From assembly GCF_017255295.1 (NCBI RefSeq), contig NZ_JAFKDE010000003.1:186001-250000 (forward strand): 64,000 bases of DNA, read 5' to 3'. The notes beneath the pieces were generated by a model that searched no databases, had not been told where the DNA came from, and worked only from the letters and a program-made list of their open reading frames with translations. The first letter of the stretch is position 1; the number at the start of each line of letters is the position of its first letter. The translations under genes and the position numbers were made by a program. This DNA comes from Nitratireductor aquimarinus. GTDB taxonomy: Bacteria; Pseudomonadota; Alphaproteobacteria; Rhizobiales; Rhizobiaceae. This document shows, piece after piece, positions 45,241-55,044 of this stretch.

Positions 45241-48200
45241 ATGAGCCTGATGACTGCTTTGAAACTGCCGCGCGAGGGCATTGGCGCGGTAACGGTGGAC
45301 GGTGTTGCCGACGGCTTTGAAGCCTTCGCACTGGCAACGGTCGCGCGTGAGATCGCCCCCAATGGGCCGGTGATCTTCGTTCTGCGCGATGGCCAACGTC
45401 TGCCAGCACTCATCGACACGCTGCGCTTTGCCGATCCGGGCCTGCCTGTGCTCGACCTGCCGGCCTGGGACTGTTTGCCCTATGACCGCGTGTCGCCGGG
45501 CGGCGATGCGGCTGCGCGCCGGCTTGCAGCCATGAACGCCATGGCGGATCTGCGCAAGAACCCGCACCGCGCCATTGTCATCGTCAGCGCGAACGCGCTC
45601 TTGCAGCGCATGCCGCCGGCAGATCAGATCGGCGCGCAGGGCTTTTTCGCCAAACCCGGCAACCAGGTGGACATGACCGCGCTCACGGGCCGGCTTGAGA
45701 CCAGCGGTTTCGAGCGCGTTTCCACCGTGCGCGACGTGGGCGAGTATGCGGTGCGCGGCGGCATTCTGGACCTTTTCGCGCCCGGCTGGGACGAAGCGCT
45801 GCGGCTCGATTTCTTCGGCGACACGCTGGAATCCATTCGCGCCTTCGATGTCGCCACACAGCGCACCACCGGCCAGCGCACCGAAGTCGCGCTTCAGGCG
45901 ATGAGCGAAATCACGCTGACGTCCGAGGTTATCAGCCGGTTTCGCCGCAATTACATCGAGATGTTCGGCGCGCCATCGCGTGACGATGCGCTTTATGCCG
46001 CCGTCAGCGAGGGCCGGCGCTTTGCCGGCATGGAGCACTGGCTGCCGCTCTTCCATGAGCGCCTTGAAAGCGCGCTCGATTATCTGCCCGACGCACCGCT
46101 CATCTTCGATCATCTGGCCGAGGAAGCGCTTGGCGAACGTCATGCGCTGATCGTCGATCACTATGAGGCGCGGCGCGAGCAGATGGCGGGCAACGAGCTT
46201 GGCGGCGCGGTTCCCTACAAGCCGGTGAAGCCCGACACGATCTATCTCGATCCGAAGGAAGTGACTGCGGCAGGCGCCGAGCGCCGCGTGGTCCACTTCA
46301 CGCCCTTCGCCACGCCCGAAACCAGCAAGTCGCGCCTCTATCACGCCGGTTCCGAAGCGGGCCGCAACTTTGCCGAAGAGCGCGCCGACCCCAACGCCAA
46401 CGTTTTCGACCATGCCGTGAAGCACATTGGCGACCTGCGCTCCAGGGGCAAGCGGGTGCTGATTGCCGGCTGGAGCGAGGGCTCCGCCGAGCGGCTTTCG
46501 CAGATCCTTGCCGAGCACAATCTGGGCAATGTCGCGCGTGTCGACACGCTGGCCGAACTTGAAAAGCTGGAAGAGCGGCAGGCCGGCATCGGCATTCTGC
46601 CGCTGGAATCCGGCTTCGAGACGGCGTCGCTGGCCGTCATCGGCGAGCAGGACATTCTGGGCGACCGCCTCGTCCGTCGCGCAAAGAAGCGCAAGAAAGC
46701 CTCTGATTTCATTTCGGAAGTCGCGGCACTCTCCGCTGGTGATATCGTCGTTCATGCCGATCATGGCATCGGCCGCTTCATCGGGCTCAAGACCATTGAG
46801 GCGATGGGCGCGCCGCACGACTGTCTCGAACTGCGCTATTCCGGCGATGACCGGCTCTTCCTGCCGGTCGAGAACATCGAGCTTCTGTCCCGCTACGGCT
46901 CCGACGGCCCGGACACGATGCTCGACAAGCTGGGCGGCGTGGCCTGGCAGTCGCGCAAGGCGAAGCTCAAGAAGAAGCTTCTGGAGATGGCCGGCCACCT
47001 GATCCGCATTGCCGCCGAGCGCGAAATGCAGAAGGGCATCAGGCTCTCCCCGCCGGACGGTCTCTATGGCGAGTTCGCCGCGCGTTTCCCCTATGAGGAA
47101 ACCGACGACCAGCAGAACGCCATCGACGCCGTGCTCGACGATCTCGGGTCCGGTCGCCCCATGGACCGGCTGATCTGTGGCGATGTGGGGTTCGGCAAGA
47201 CCGAGGTGGCGCTGCGCGCCGCCTTCATCGCAGCGATGGAAGGTTTTCAGGTGGCCGTGGTGGTCCCCACCACGCTGCTTGCGCGCCAGCACTTCAAGAC
47301 ATTCCGCGAGCGCTTTGCCGGACTGCCATTACGGGTTCGCCAGGCCTCGCGCCTCGTTGGCTCCAAGGAGCTGGCCGAGACCAAGAAGGGCCTGACCGAC
47401 GGCACGGTCGACATCGTGGTCGGCACCCATGCGCTTCTCGGTAATTCCATAAAATTCAAGAATCTCGGCCTGCTGATCATCGACGAAGAGCAGCACTTCG
47501 GCGTGAAGCACAAGGAACGGCTCAAGGAGCTGAAGTCGGACGTCCATGTGCTGACGCTTTCGGCAACGCCCATTCCGCGCACGCTGCAGCTGGCCTTGAC
47601 GGGCGTGCGGGAGCTTTCGCTCATCACCACCGCGCCGGTGGATCGCATGGCGGTGCGCAGCTTCATCTCGCCGGTCGATCCGCTGGTGATCCGCGAAACC
47701 CTGTTGCGCGAACGCTATCGCGGCGGACAGAGCTTCTATGTCGTGCCGCGCGTTTCCGATCTCGCCGAAGTGCGTGAATTCCTCAACGAGCATGTGCCGG
47801 AATTGAAGGTCGCCACGGCTCACGGCCAGCTTCCGCCTGGCGAACTCGATGACATCATGAACGCCTTCTATGACGGTCAGTATGATGTGCTTCTTGCGAC
47901 CACCATCGTCGAATCCGGTCTCGACATTCCGACTGCAAACACGCTGATCGTGCACCGTGCCGACATGTTCGGTCTTGCCCAGCTCTACCAGATCCGTGGC
48001 CGCGTCGGGCGCTCCAAGGTGCGCGCCTATGCGCTCTTCACCCTGCCGCCCAACCGCACGCTGACAAAAACCGCCGAGCGCCGCCTAAAGGTGCTTCAGT
48101 CGCTCGATACGCTGGGCGCGGGCTTCCAGCTGGCAAGCCACGATCTCGACATTCGCGGCGCGGGCAACATTCTGGGTGAGGAACAGTCCGGCCATATCAA

Positions 48201-48744
48201 GGAAGTTGGTTACGAGCTTTATCAGCAGATGCTGGAAGAGGCGGTTGCCGAGCTGAAGGGGGCCGAAGACGCCGCCGATACCGGCTGGTCGCCGCAGATC
48301 ACGGTCGGTACGGCCGTCATGATCCCGGAAAACTATGTGCCGGATCTGCAATTGCGGCTTGGTCTCTACCGCCGCATCGCCGATCTGGAGACGCCGCAGG
48401 AAATCGACGCCTTTGGCGCGGAGCTTATCGACCGTTTCGGCCCGCTGCCGCAGGAGGTGGAGCACCTGTTGAAGATCGTCTTCATCAAGGCGCTTTGCCG
48501 CCGGGCCAATGTCGAGAAACTCGATGCCGGCCCCAAGGGCGCGGTTGTGCATCTGCGCAATCAGCAGTTTGCCGAGCCGGCTTCTCTGGTGCGCTTTATC
48601 GGCGAGCAGGGCTCGCTTGCGAAGATCCGCCCGGACCACAGCATCGTGTTCATTCGCGACTGGCCAACGCCGCAGAAGCGCCTGGCAGGCGCTGCCGTCA
48701 TCATGACCCAGCTCGTGCGGCTGATCGAGGCGAAGGCGGCCTGA
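45241..48744 (+). CDS. mfd: Transcription-repair coupling factor
   Basis: A 1167-residue Mfd that removes RNA polymerase stalled at DNA lesions and recruits UvrA. The N-terminal UvrB-like domains have DLPAWDCLPYDRVSP and VRGGILDLFAPG. The RNA polymerase-interacting domain lies around residues 495-560 (GDIVVHADHGIGRFIGL). The translocase core has GDVGFGKTEVALRAAF, DEEQHFGVKHKE, SATPIPRTL and QIRGRVGRS. The length is normal. It follows sdhE closely and is convergent with the oxidoreductase gene, with only 4 bases between stops. Confidence 0.97.
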   Translation: MSLMTALKLPREGIGAVTVDGVADGFEAFALATVAREIAPNGPVIFVLRDGQRLPALIDTLRFADPGLPVLDLPAWDCLPYDRVSPGGDAAARRLAAMNAMADLRKNPHRAIVIVSANALLQRMPPADQIGAQGFFAKPGNQVDMTALTGRLETSGFERVSTVRDVGEYAVRGGILDLFAPGWDEALRLDFFGDTLESIRAFDVATQRTTGQRTEVALQAMSEITLTSEVISRFRRNYIEMFGAPSRDDALYAAVSEGRRFAGMEHWLPLFHERLESALDYLPDAPLIFDHLAEEALGERHALIVDHYEARREQMAGNELGGAVPYKPVKPDTIYLDPKEVTAAGAERRVVHFTPFATPETSKSRLYHAGSEAGRNFAEERADPNANVFDHAVKHIGDLRSRGKRVLIAGWSEGSAERLSQILAEHNLGNVARVDTLAELEKLEERQAGIGILPLESGFETASLAVIGEQDILGDRLVRRAKKRKKASDFISEVAALSAGDIVVHADHGIGRFIGLKTIEAMGAPHDCLELRYSGDDRLFLPVENIELLSRYGSDGPDTMLDKLGGVAWQSRKAKLKKKLLEMAGHLIRIAAEREMQKGIRLSPPDGLYGEFAARFPYEETDDQQNAIDAVLDDLGSGRPMDRLICGDVGFGKTEVALRAAFIAAMEGFQVAVVVPTTLLARQHFKTFRERFAGLPLRVRQASRLVGSKELAETKKGLTDGTVDIVVGTHALLGNSIKFKNLGLLIIDEEQHFGVKHKERLKELKSDVHVLTLSATPIPRTLQLALTGVRELSLITTAPVDRMAVRSFISPVDPLVIRETLLRERYRGGQSFYVVPRVSDLAEVREFLNEHVPELKVATAHGQLPPGELDDIMNAFYDGQYDVLLATTIVESGLDIPTANTLIVHRADMFGLAQLYQIRGRVGRSKVRAYALFTLPPNRTLTKTAERRLKVLQSLDTLGAGFQLASHDLDIRGAGNILGEEQSGHIKEVGYELYQQMLEEAVAELKGAEDAADTGWSPQITVGTAVMIPENYVPDLQLRLGLYRRIADLETPQEIDAFGAELIDRFGPLPQEVEHLLKIVFIKALCRRANVEKLDAGPKGAVVHLRNQQFAEPASLVRFIGEQGSLAKIRPDHSIVFIRDWPTPQKRLAGAAVIMTQLVRLIEAKAA

Positions 48745-48748
48745 TTTC

Positions 48749-49432
48749 TCAGGCCTGGCTGCTGTCGAGCGCGCCTTCCGCCTTGGCCTGCGCCACCTGG
48801 CGGATGGCGTCCGCCAGCGTGTCGGCCTCCTGTGCGCCCATCACCGCATAGCGTCCTTCGAGAAGGAAGCAGGGCACCCCGGTGACGCCCATCTGTTGCG
48901 CGGTGGCAATTTCCTGCTCTACCTCGGCCCGGTCGGCGTCGGTTGCAAGCAGGGTCTCGACAACGGCCGCATCCATGCCTGCGTCCCGCGCAGCCTGAAT
49001 GAGAACCGCAGCATCGCCGATATTCGCGCCTTCTTCGAAATAGAGCGCAAAGAGCCGGCCGACGAGCTTGTCCTGCACGCCGGGCTCAGCCGTCGCCGCC
49101 CAGCGGATCACGCGGTGGGCGTTCAGCGTGTTGGGCGAGGTCCGGATCGCATCAAAAGCGAAATCGATCCCCTCCGCACGCCCAAGCTCATCGATCTGTG
49201 CATGCATCTGGCGAATGCGTTCCTCGTCGCCGAATTTGTCCATCAGATAGGTCTGACGGTCCTTGCCCTCGGGCGGAATGGTCGGGTCGAGCTGGAACGG
49301 GCGCCAGCGCAGTTCCACGGCAATCTCGGGAACCGCCGCCAGCGCTTTCATGAGACGGGCCCGCCCCACATAGCACCAGGGGCACACGACGTCGGAAACA
49401 ACGTCGATGGTTACGGGGAGGGGGCTCATCAT
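48749..49432 (-). CDS. DsbA-family oxidoreductase (FrnE-like)
   Basis: A 227-residue thioredoxin-fold protein without a signal peptide, so cytoplasmic. The active-site CPWC is at residues 17-20 (DVVCPWCYVG), followed by a long helical insertion and a C-terminal GVTGVPCFLLEGRYAVMGAQ with the cis-Pro. This matches the FrnE/2-hydroxychromene-2-carboxylate-isomerase-like branch of DsbA proteins. The ATG at 49432 has AAGG 8 bases upstream. It lies 10 bases downstream of the binding-protein gene and may be co-transcribed with it. Confidence 0.87.
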   Translation of the reverse strand: MMSPLPVTIDVVSDVVCPWCYVGRARLMKALAAVPEIAVELRWRPFQLDPTIPPEGKDRQTYLMDKFGDEERIRQMHAQIDELGRAEGIDFAFDAIRTSPNTLNAHRVIRWAATAEPGVQDKLVGRLFALYFEEGANIGDAAVLIQAARDAGMDAAVVETLLATDADRAEVEQEIATAQQMGVTGVPCFLLEGRYAVMGAQEADTLADAIRQVAQAKAEGALDSSQA

Positions 49433-49442
49433 TGTATCTGCC

Positions 49443-51275
49443 TTATTCTGCATCCGGCTTGTGCCACCACGTCTGCAGCTTGTAGCCGTAAAGCGGTGTT
49501 TTTTCCGGGTGGTCGAGGTCACTCCAGTAAGCGACCCATTCGTCATTGTCATGCTGCATCGGCACCACATAGGCGCCCGACATCAAAAGACGGTCCATCG
49601 CACGCACGGCAGCCGAATAATCATCCATGTCGCGCGCATTCAGCATGGCGTCGATCATGGCGTCGATGGCCGGATCGGCCGCGCCCGAAAGGTTGAACGA
49701 GCCTTCTGCGTTTGCTGCAGCCGAACCCCAGCGGTTAATCTGCTCGGTGCCCGGCGAAAGCGAGCCGGAGAAGCCCACGGAAGCAATCAGCATGTCAAAG
49801 TCATAGCGCTGTTTGCGCTGCTGGGCCTGTGAATCATCCAGAAGCCGGATCGAAACATCGATGCCGATTTTCCGCAGCGCGCGCTGGAACACGGCGGCCA
49901 GCTTTTCGCCTTCCTCGGACGTAACCAGAATTTCGAAGGTGAGCGCTTCGCCGTTTTCATTGACCAGCGCATTGCCTTCCAGGCTGTAGCCGGCCTCCTG
50001 AAGCATCTTCAGCGCTTCGCGCATCTGGTCGCGGCCAATTGGCTCGCCCGCCATTTCCATCTTGCCGTAGCTGCCGTCCATCACCTCCGGTGTCACCCGG
50101 TCGGCATAGGGCTCAAGCAGGGCGCGTTCGCGTTCATCGGCCGGCTTGCCGAGAGCGGAAAGATGCGATCCCTGCCAGTAGCTCAGCGTGCGCTCATACT
50201 CGCCGCGCAGCACATTGGTGTTCACCCAGCCGAAATCATAGAGCTTTGACAGCGCGCGGCGCACGCGCGGATCGGCGAATTTCTCGCGCCGCGTGTTGAA
50301 GAAGAAACCGCTGACCGCAGGCGGAACGCCATTGGTGAAGGTTTCGCTGACCACCTTGCCCTCGCGGGCCGCCGGAAAATCGATGCCGTGCTGACGACGC
50401 ACCGGGTCGGATTCGGCATAGACCGAGCAGATGCCCTTCTTGAACGCTTCCACCATGGAGTTCACGTTGAGGAAGTACTCGATGGTGATCTTGTCGTAAT
50501 TGTCGAAGCCGCGCTTGGAGGGAATGTCCTCGCCCCAGTACTCCTGGTTGCGCGAAAACACGATGCGCCGGCCCGGGTCCACTTCCGAGATGCGGTAAGC
50601 GCCGCTCCCCGTCACCGGCTTCAGCGTCGTCTGGTCAAATGTCTCGATGTCGAAGGCGTGCTGCGGGATGATCGGCGTCATGGCGATGATCAGCGGGAAT
50701 TCGCGGTCGGCCTTCTCGTTGAAGGTGAAGCGTACGCTGTGATCGCCCGTCTTTTCGATCTTCTCGATCTTTGCCGTGCGGCTGGAATAGGGCGGGCGGC
50801 CTTTCTCCGTGAACGCTTCATAGGTGAAGATTACGTCTTCCGGGGTCACCGGCTTGCCATCCGACCATGTCGCATCCGGGTCGAGATTGAACTCGGCATA
50901 GCTGCGCGCCTCGTCCATCACCACGCTTTCGGCAAGCAGGCCATAGAGCGCGAAGGGCTCGTCGGCGCTGCGCATCATCAGCGGCTCGAAAACCAGATTG
51001 CCGAAAATCGTGTCGATCACGCCGCGCGCCGTTGTGCGCATGCTTTTGAGGATGAACGGGTTGAGATTGTCAAAGGAACCGACCACGCAATAGGTGACGT
51101 CGCCCCCCTTGGGCGCATCGGGATTTGCGTAAGGAAAATGCGTGTAATCGGCAGGCAGTGCAGGCTTGCCGTGCATCGCGATGCCGTGAACCGGCGCATC
51201 TTCGGCGAGTGCCGTGCCCGAGGCGAGCATCGTTGCGGAAATGGCGAGAAGGAGAGATTTGGAGCTTGGGAACAT
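49443..51275 (-). CDS. Family 5 extracellular solute-binding protein, YejA-like
   Basis: A 610-residue periplasmic binding protein with a signal peptide (about 1-24, ending GTALAED) and the SBP family 5 fold. The HGIAMHGKPALPADYTHFPYANPDAPKGG start is typical of the YejA branch, which binds oligopeptides and, in E. coli, microcin C. PDATWSDGKPVTPEDVIFT is the family signature. No yejB, yejE or yejF permease or ATPase genes lie in the window, so the partner transporter is elsewhere. Confidence 0.9.
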   Translation of the reverse strand: MFPSSKSLLLAISATMLASGTALAEDAPVHGIAMHGKPALPADYTHFPYANPDAPKGGDVTYCVVGSFDNLNPFILKSMRTTARGVIDTIFGNLVFEPLMMRSADEPFALYGLLAESVVMDEARSYAEFNLDPDATWSDGKPVTPEDVIFTYEAFTEKGRPPYSSRTAKIEKIEKTGDHSVRFTFNEKADREFPLIIAMTPIIPQHAFDIETFDQTTLKPVTGSGAYRISEVDPGRRIVFSRNQEYWGEDIPSKRGFDNYDKITIEYFLNVNSMVEAFKKGICSVYAESDPVRRQHGIDFPAAREGKVVSETFTNGVPPAVSGFFFNTRREKFADPRVRRALSKLYDFGWVNTNVLRGEYERTLSYWQGSHLSALGKPADERERALLEPYADRVTPEVMDGSYGKMEMAGEPIGRDQMREALKMLQEAGYSLEGNALVNENGEALTFEILVTSEEGEKLAAVFQRALRKIGIDVSIRLLDDSQAQQRKQRYDFDMLIASVGFSGSLSPGTEQINRWGSAAANAEGSFNLSGAADPAIDAMIDAMLNARDMDDYSAAVRAMDRLLMSGAYVVPMQHDNDEWVAYWSDLDHPEKTPLYGYKLQTWWHKPDAE

Positions 51276-51560
51276 CTACGCACCTTGGCCGGATTTATCT
51301 GGCGGTTCCATGATTCGTCGGCGAGCGTATCACACACAATGTGGCGAATGCGGCCACCGGGGGCTTTGCCGGACAAAGACGCGTGATCGTGTGATGTTTG
51401 CCGCACAGGTCGACAAAGTCCAGCGAAATGGTCCGTTGGGCTGGATTCGCGTTTCACGGCAGTGTAACACGCGCACAAGAGTCATGCTGTCGCCGCATTT
51501 TACAAACAGGTGACACATGAACAAATTTCTGGCGCTGTGCATTTAGAGGAACTGAGCCAT
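51276..51560. other. Divergent intergenic region upstream of yejA-like and ialB
   Basis: These 285 bases must contain the promoters for both divergent genes. I see no clear consensus promoter, repeat or small gene. Confidence 0.4.
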
Positions 51561-52184
51561 ATGAAAAGCCTGAACGCGAAAGCTACCCGCACCCTGTTCG
51601 CCCTTGCCGGCGCCGCTTGTGTGGCTGCCAGCGGAGTTGGTGTCGCCGCCGCGCAGCAGCAAGCGCCGCAGGGCTGGTTCAAGGCCTGCACGAAGCAGGA
51701 AGACGTCGACATCTGCAATGTGCAGAACGTTCTCGTTGCCGAGACCGGCCAGATGATCACCGGCGTCAGCCTCATCGAGGTCAAGGGCAAGGTGAACCGC
51801 AAGGTCTTCCAGATCACCGTGCCGACCGGCCGCATGGTGCCTCCCGGCATCGGTCTGCAGATCGATGGCGGCCAGACGCAGAAGATCGATTACGCGATCT
51901 GCCTGCCGGACCGCTGCATCGCCGAAGCTCCGCTGACCGATCAGCTGGTTGGTTCCTTCAAGCGCGGTTCGGAACTGACGCTCACCTCGGTGAACTTCCA
52001 GAACCAGCCGAACCCGATCAAGATGTCGCTTTCGGGCTTCACCGCTGCCTATGACGGTGATCCGATGCCGCAGTCCGACATTGAGGACCGCCAGAAGAAG
52101 CTTCAGGACTTCGTGAACAAGAACAACGAAGAGTTCACCGAGAAGCTCCGCGAAGCGCAGGAAAAGGCCAAGAAGGCCGAATAG
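51561..52184 (+). CDS. Invasion-associated locus B (IalB) family protein
   Basis: A 207-residue exported protein with a signal peptide (about 1-31, ending GVAAAQ) and an IalB domain. The domain has four Cys in two pairs, KACTKQEDVDIC and YAICLPDRC, likely disulfide-bonded in the periplasm. The C-terminus is a charged helix (IEDRQKKLQDFVNKNNEEF). In Bartonella, IalB aids erythrocyte invasion, but the family is general in Hyphomicrobiales, so pathogenicity is not implied. I use ATG 51561 with GAGGA upstream. A terminator follows. Confidence 0.9.
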   Translation: MKSLNAKATRTLFALAGAACVAASGVGVAAAQQQAPQGWFKACTKQEDVDICNVQNVLVAETGQMITGVSLIEVKGKVNRKVFQITVPTGRMVPPGIGLQIDGGQTQKIDYAICLPDRCIAEAPLTDQLVGSFKRGSELTLTSVNFQNQPNPIKMSLSGFTAAYDGDPMPQSDIEDRQKKLQDFVNKNNEEFTEKLREAQEKAKKAE

Positions 52185-52205
52185 CGCTCACACAGAGTTC
52201 AAATG

Positions 52206-52235
52206 AAAACAGGGCCCGCGAGGCCCTGTTTTTGT
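52206..52235 (+). terminator. Terminator of the IalB-family gene
   Basis: AAAACAGGGCC (52206-52216) and GGCCCTGTTTT (52222-52232) form a perfect 11-bp stem around CGCGA, followed by more T. It can also serve the convergent hspQ gene on the minus strand. Confidence 0.85.
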
Positions 52236-52258
52236 ATGCGTGTGGTTCTGCGCTGGCG

Positions 52259-52591
52259 TCAGTGGTGCAGGCGCTCGCGCGGTTCGTAGTGGCCGTCGCC
52301 GGTCTCGACGAAGAACTCCGCCAGTTGCGGGTGCCGCACGGGCACGCCGGTCTCGTCCGGCATCAGGTTCTGTTCCGAAACATAGGCGACATATTCCGTC
52401 TCCTCGTTCTCGGCGAGCAGATGGTAAAAGGGCTGGTCCTTGCGCGGCCGCACGTCTTCGGGGATCGCCTGATACCAGGCTTCCGTGTTGTTGAATTCGG
52501 GATCGACATCGAAAATCACGCCACGGAAGTCGAACACCCGATGGCGGACAACCTGGCCTATGCGAAATTTTGCAGTTCCAATGTTTTGCAT
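52259..52591 (-). CDS. hspQ: Heat shock protein HspQ
   Basis: A 110-residue HspQ-family protein (hemimethylated-DNA-binding/YccV domain). It contains KFRIGQVVRHRVFDFRGVIFDVDPEF and PFYHLLAENEETEYVAYVSEQNL. In enterobacteria HspQ is a specificity-enhancing factor for Lon protease. I start at ATG 52591 (MQNIGTAKF) after GAGG; upstream in-frame sequence is not conserved. It is divergent from the AEC transporter gene. Confidence 0.92.
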   Translation of the reverse strand: MQNIGTAKFRIGQVVRHRVFDFRGVIFDVDPEFNNTEAWYQAIPEDVRPRKDQPFYHLLAENEETEYVAYVSEQNLMPDETGVPVRHPQLAEFFVETGDGHYEPRERLHH

Positions 52592-52754
52592 AATTGTACC
52601 TCTGCCCCCTATTTGGCGCAGCCGCCGCCACAATTCAATCCCGCGACCTTGACGGGCAGGGGGCCTGCGCGCTAGCCGCGATGTCGGGCGTAACGCAGTC
52701 GAGCTGCTTCCGCGGGTCCGGCGGATCGAATGGCGGGCTCCACGGGGATGGGCT

Positions 52755-53717
52755 ATGTCGGGTGTCGCGGGACTTGTGCTGCCGTTTTTCGGGCTGATCT
52801 TCATCGGCTATGCGGTCGCCCGGCTGAAGCCGCACCCTGCCGATGCGCTCGGCTGGATGAACACATTTGTCATCTATGTGGCGCTTCCCGCTCTCTTCTT
52901 TCAGCTGCTGGCCAAGACCCCGATCGAGAAGCTGACCGAGTGGGGCTATATCTTCGGCGCCGTCGCCTCGACCTATATCGTCTTCGCCATCATGTTCGTC
53001 GGCTCGATGCTCATCAGCCGCAGTTCGGTTGCCGAAAGCACGATCAAGGGGCTCGCCGCCGCCTATGGCAATATCGGCTATATGGGGCCGGGCCTGGCGC
53101 TCCTTGCCTTTGGCGAGAAGGCGGCGGTCCCCGTGGCGCTCATCTTCTGCTTCGAGAACATGATCCATTTCGCCGTCGCGCCCATGATGATGGCGATTTC
53201 GGGCGGCGACAGGCAATCGCCTGGCCGTCTTGCGCTGGAGGTTCTGCGCAAGATCGCGCTGCATCCCTTCATCATCGCGACCGCAGTGGGCGTTGCAGCG
53301 GCTGCGGTGCAGTTCACCCCGCCGCTTCCGATCGAACGCCTTCTGGCCTATCTTGCCTCGGCTGCCGCACCCTGCGCGCTCTTTGCGATGGGTGTCAGCC
53401 TCGCCATGCGGCCGCTGCGGCGCGTTCCGCATGAGGTTGGCGTGATCGCCTTCCTCAAGCTCATTCTGCACCCCGTCATCTGTTACGTGATGCTGAGCTG
53501 GATCGGAAATTACGAGGAGAGCTGGGTGTTCTCCGCCGTTCTGCTGGCCTCGCTGCCCACGGCCACCAATGTGTTCGTGATCAGCCAGCAGTACGGAGTC
53601 TGGATGGAGCGTGCGTCGGCCAGCATTCTGATCACGACGCTGCTCTCGGTCGGAACGGTGACGGCGCTGCTTTACGCCATCACGAACGGGCTTCTGCCGC
53701 CGGATCTTTTTCCCTGA
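52755..53717 (+). CDS. AEC-family (auxin efflux carrier-type) transporter
   Basis: A 320-residue membrane protein with about ten helices in two inverted halves. The first half begins PFFGLIFIGYAVARL and includes NTFVIYVALPALFFQLLAKTP, the crossing-helix proline motif of the bile/auxin carrier fold. LPTATNVFVISQQYG is in the second half. Bacterial members export malonate, malate or other organic acids; the substrate is not evident here. Its last 38 bases overlap the convergent UbiH-like gene. Confidence 0.88.
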   Translation: MSGVAGLVLPFFGLIFIGYAVARLKPHPADALGWMNTFVIYVALPALFFQLLAKTPIEKLTEWGYIFGAVASTYIVFAIMFVGSMLISRSSVAESTIKGLAAAYGNIGYMGPGLALLAFGEKAAVPVALIFCFENMIHFAVAPMMMAISGGDRQSPGRLALEVLRKIALHPFIIATAVGVAAAAVQFTPPLPIERLLAYLASAAAPCALFAMGVSLAMRPLRRVPHEVGVIAFLKLILHPVICYVMLSWIGNYEESWVFSAVLLASLPTATNVFVISQQYGVWMERASASILITTLLSVGTVTALLYAITNGLLPPDLFP

Positions 53718-54918
53718 CCAGACCTTTTCCCCCAAAAGGAAGAAGCGCGGAGAAACCGCTGCCCGGACGCATGCCCTCGCGCATGAAAAGCGCGCGCAGT
53801 GGCGGAATGCTGCTGATGACGCTGAGGCCCGCGCTGCGCGCGATCTGTGCCGGCAGAAGACCGGACAGAAGCGACATGTTGAGCAGGTTCACCGAGTTGC
53901 TGCGCGCCAGAACATCCGGCCGGCGCGAAGCGTCGTAGCGCGTCATGGCGGCAGGAGCGCCCGGATCGTCGCGGAAGGCGTTCGCCGTTGCGACAAGGTC
54001 TTCCACGTCGCGAATGCCCAGATTGAGCCCCTGCGCCGAGATTGGCGGGAAGACATGCGCCGCTTCGCCGATCAGCGCCACGCGGTTCTGACCGAAGCGC
54101 GATGGCATCAGCGTGCTCAGCGGATAGACCTGTCGGCCGGGCTCCACCGTCACGCCGCCGACGAGCGAGGAAAGCTGCTTCTCCACCTCACGCGAGAGGT
54201 CTTCATCGCTCAGCGCATGGCGGCGCTCGGCGTCTTCCGGGCGCTGCACCCAGACGAGGCTTGAACGCATGCCCGGCAGCGGCACCTGCGTGCACGGGCC
54301 GTTCTGCGTGTGAAATTCGGTGGAAACGAAACCATGTTCGCGCGTGTGCGAAAAATTCAAAACGAGAGCCGCCTGCGGCAGCGGGCTGGTCTTGGCCGAA
54401 ATGCCAGCCGCTTCACGGGCCGGCGATCTGCGGCCATCGGCAGCGACGGCCAGCTGCGCCGAAACGCGTTCGCCATTGTCGAGCGTCGCGGTCACATGAT
54501 CGGGCGCGCACTCCCAGTCCGTGACGAGGTTCTCATGCCAGTCGATAAGCGGCGAGGCCTGTGCGGCCTTGGCAAGCTCTTCGGTCAGGCGCGCATTGGG
54601 AATGTTGAGCCCAAAATACTCTTCGCCGATCTCGCCGGCGTGGAATGTCACGGTCGGACTGCGCACCAGCCGGCCGGTTGCGTCCACGAGGCGCATGGCC
54701 TTGAGCGGCGCGGTCTCGGGCAGGAGCTTTTCCAGAAAGCCCAGTGGTTCGATGATGTCGAGCGACGGGCGCATCAGCGCCACGGTGCGGCGGTCTCTGC
54801 CCTGCGGCACCGGCCCCACCAGCGTCACCGCATGGCCATGATGCGCCAGCGCGAGCGCTGCAATCAGGCCGGCCGGTCCGGTTCCTGCAACGAGAATTTT
54901 ACGGTCACTATCGCCCAC
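53680..54918 (-). CDS. UbiH/UbiF-family FAD-dependent hydroxylase
   Basis: A 412-residue flavoprotein monooxygenase. The N-terminal dinucleotide-binding motif is KILVAGTGPAGLIAAL. The second FAD motif reads VALIGEAAHVFPPISAQGLNLGIRD, with GEAAH in place of the usual GDAAH. The family hydroxylates the ubiquinone ring, and this gene probably serves ubiquinone synthesis. Which ring position it modifies cannot be read from the sequence. It stands alone, overlapping the AEC gene at its 3' end. Confidence 0.87.
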   Translation of the reverse strand: MGDSDRKILVAGTGPAGLIAALALAHHGHAVTLVGPVPQGRDRRTVALMRPSLDIIEPLGFLEKLLPETAPLKAMRLVDATGRLVRSPTVTFHAGEIGEEYFGLNIPNARLTEELAKAAQASPLIDWHENLVTDWECAPDHVTATLDNGERVSAQLAVAADGRRSPAREAAGISAKTSPLPQAALVLNFSHTREHGFVSTEFHTQNGPCTQVPLPGMRSSLVWVQRPEDAERRHALSDEDLSREVEKQLSSLVGGVTVEPGRQVYPLSTLMPSRFGQNRVALIGEAAHVFPPISAQGLNLGIRDVEDLVATANAFRDDPGAPAAMTRYDASRRPDVLARSNSVNLLNMSLLSGLLPAQIARSAGLSVISSIPPLRALFMREGMRPGSGFSALLPFGGKGLVREKDPAAEARS

Positions 54919-55044
54919 GGCAGCTCATCCATCTATGCTTCGACAATCATCGACAGGACATCGGCATGTCTTTGTCATGATGGGGTTGTTCGACGCAAGG
55001 TTCAACGCGGCGAAAGCACCCAGGCAATGTGACGGGGGCAGGGC

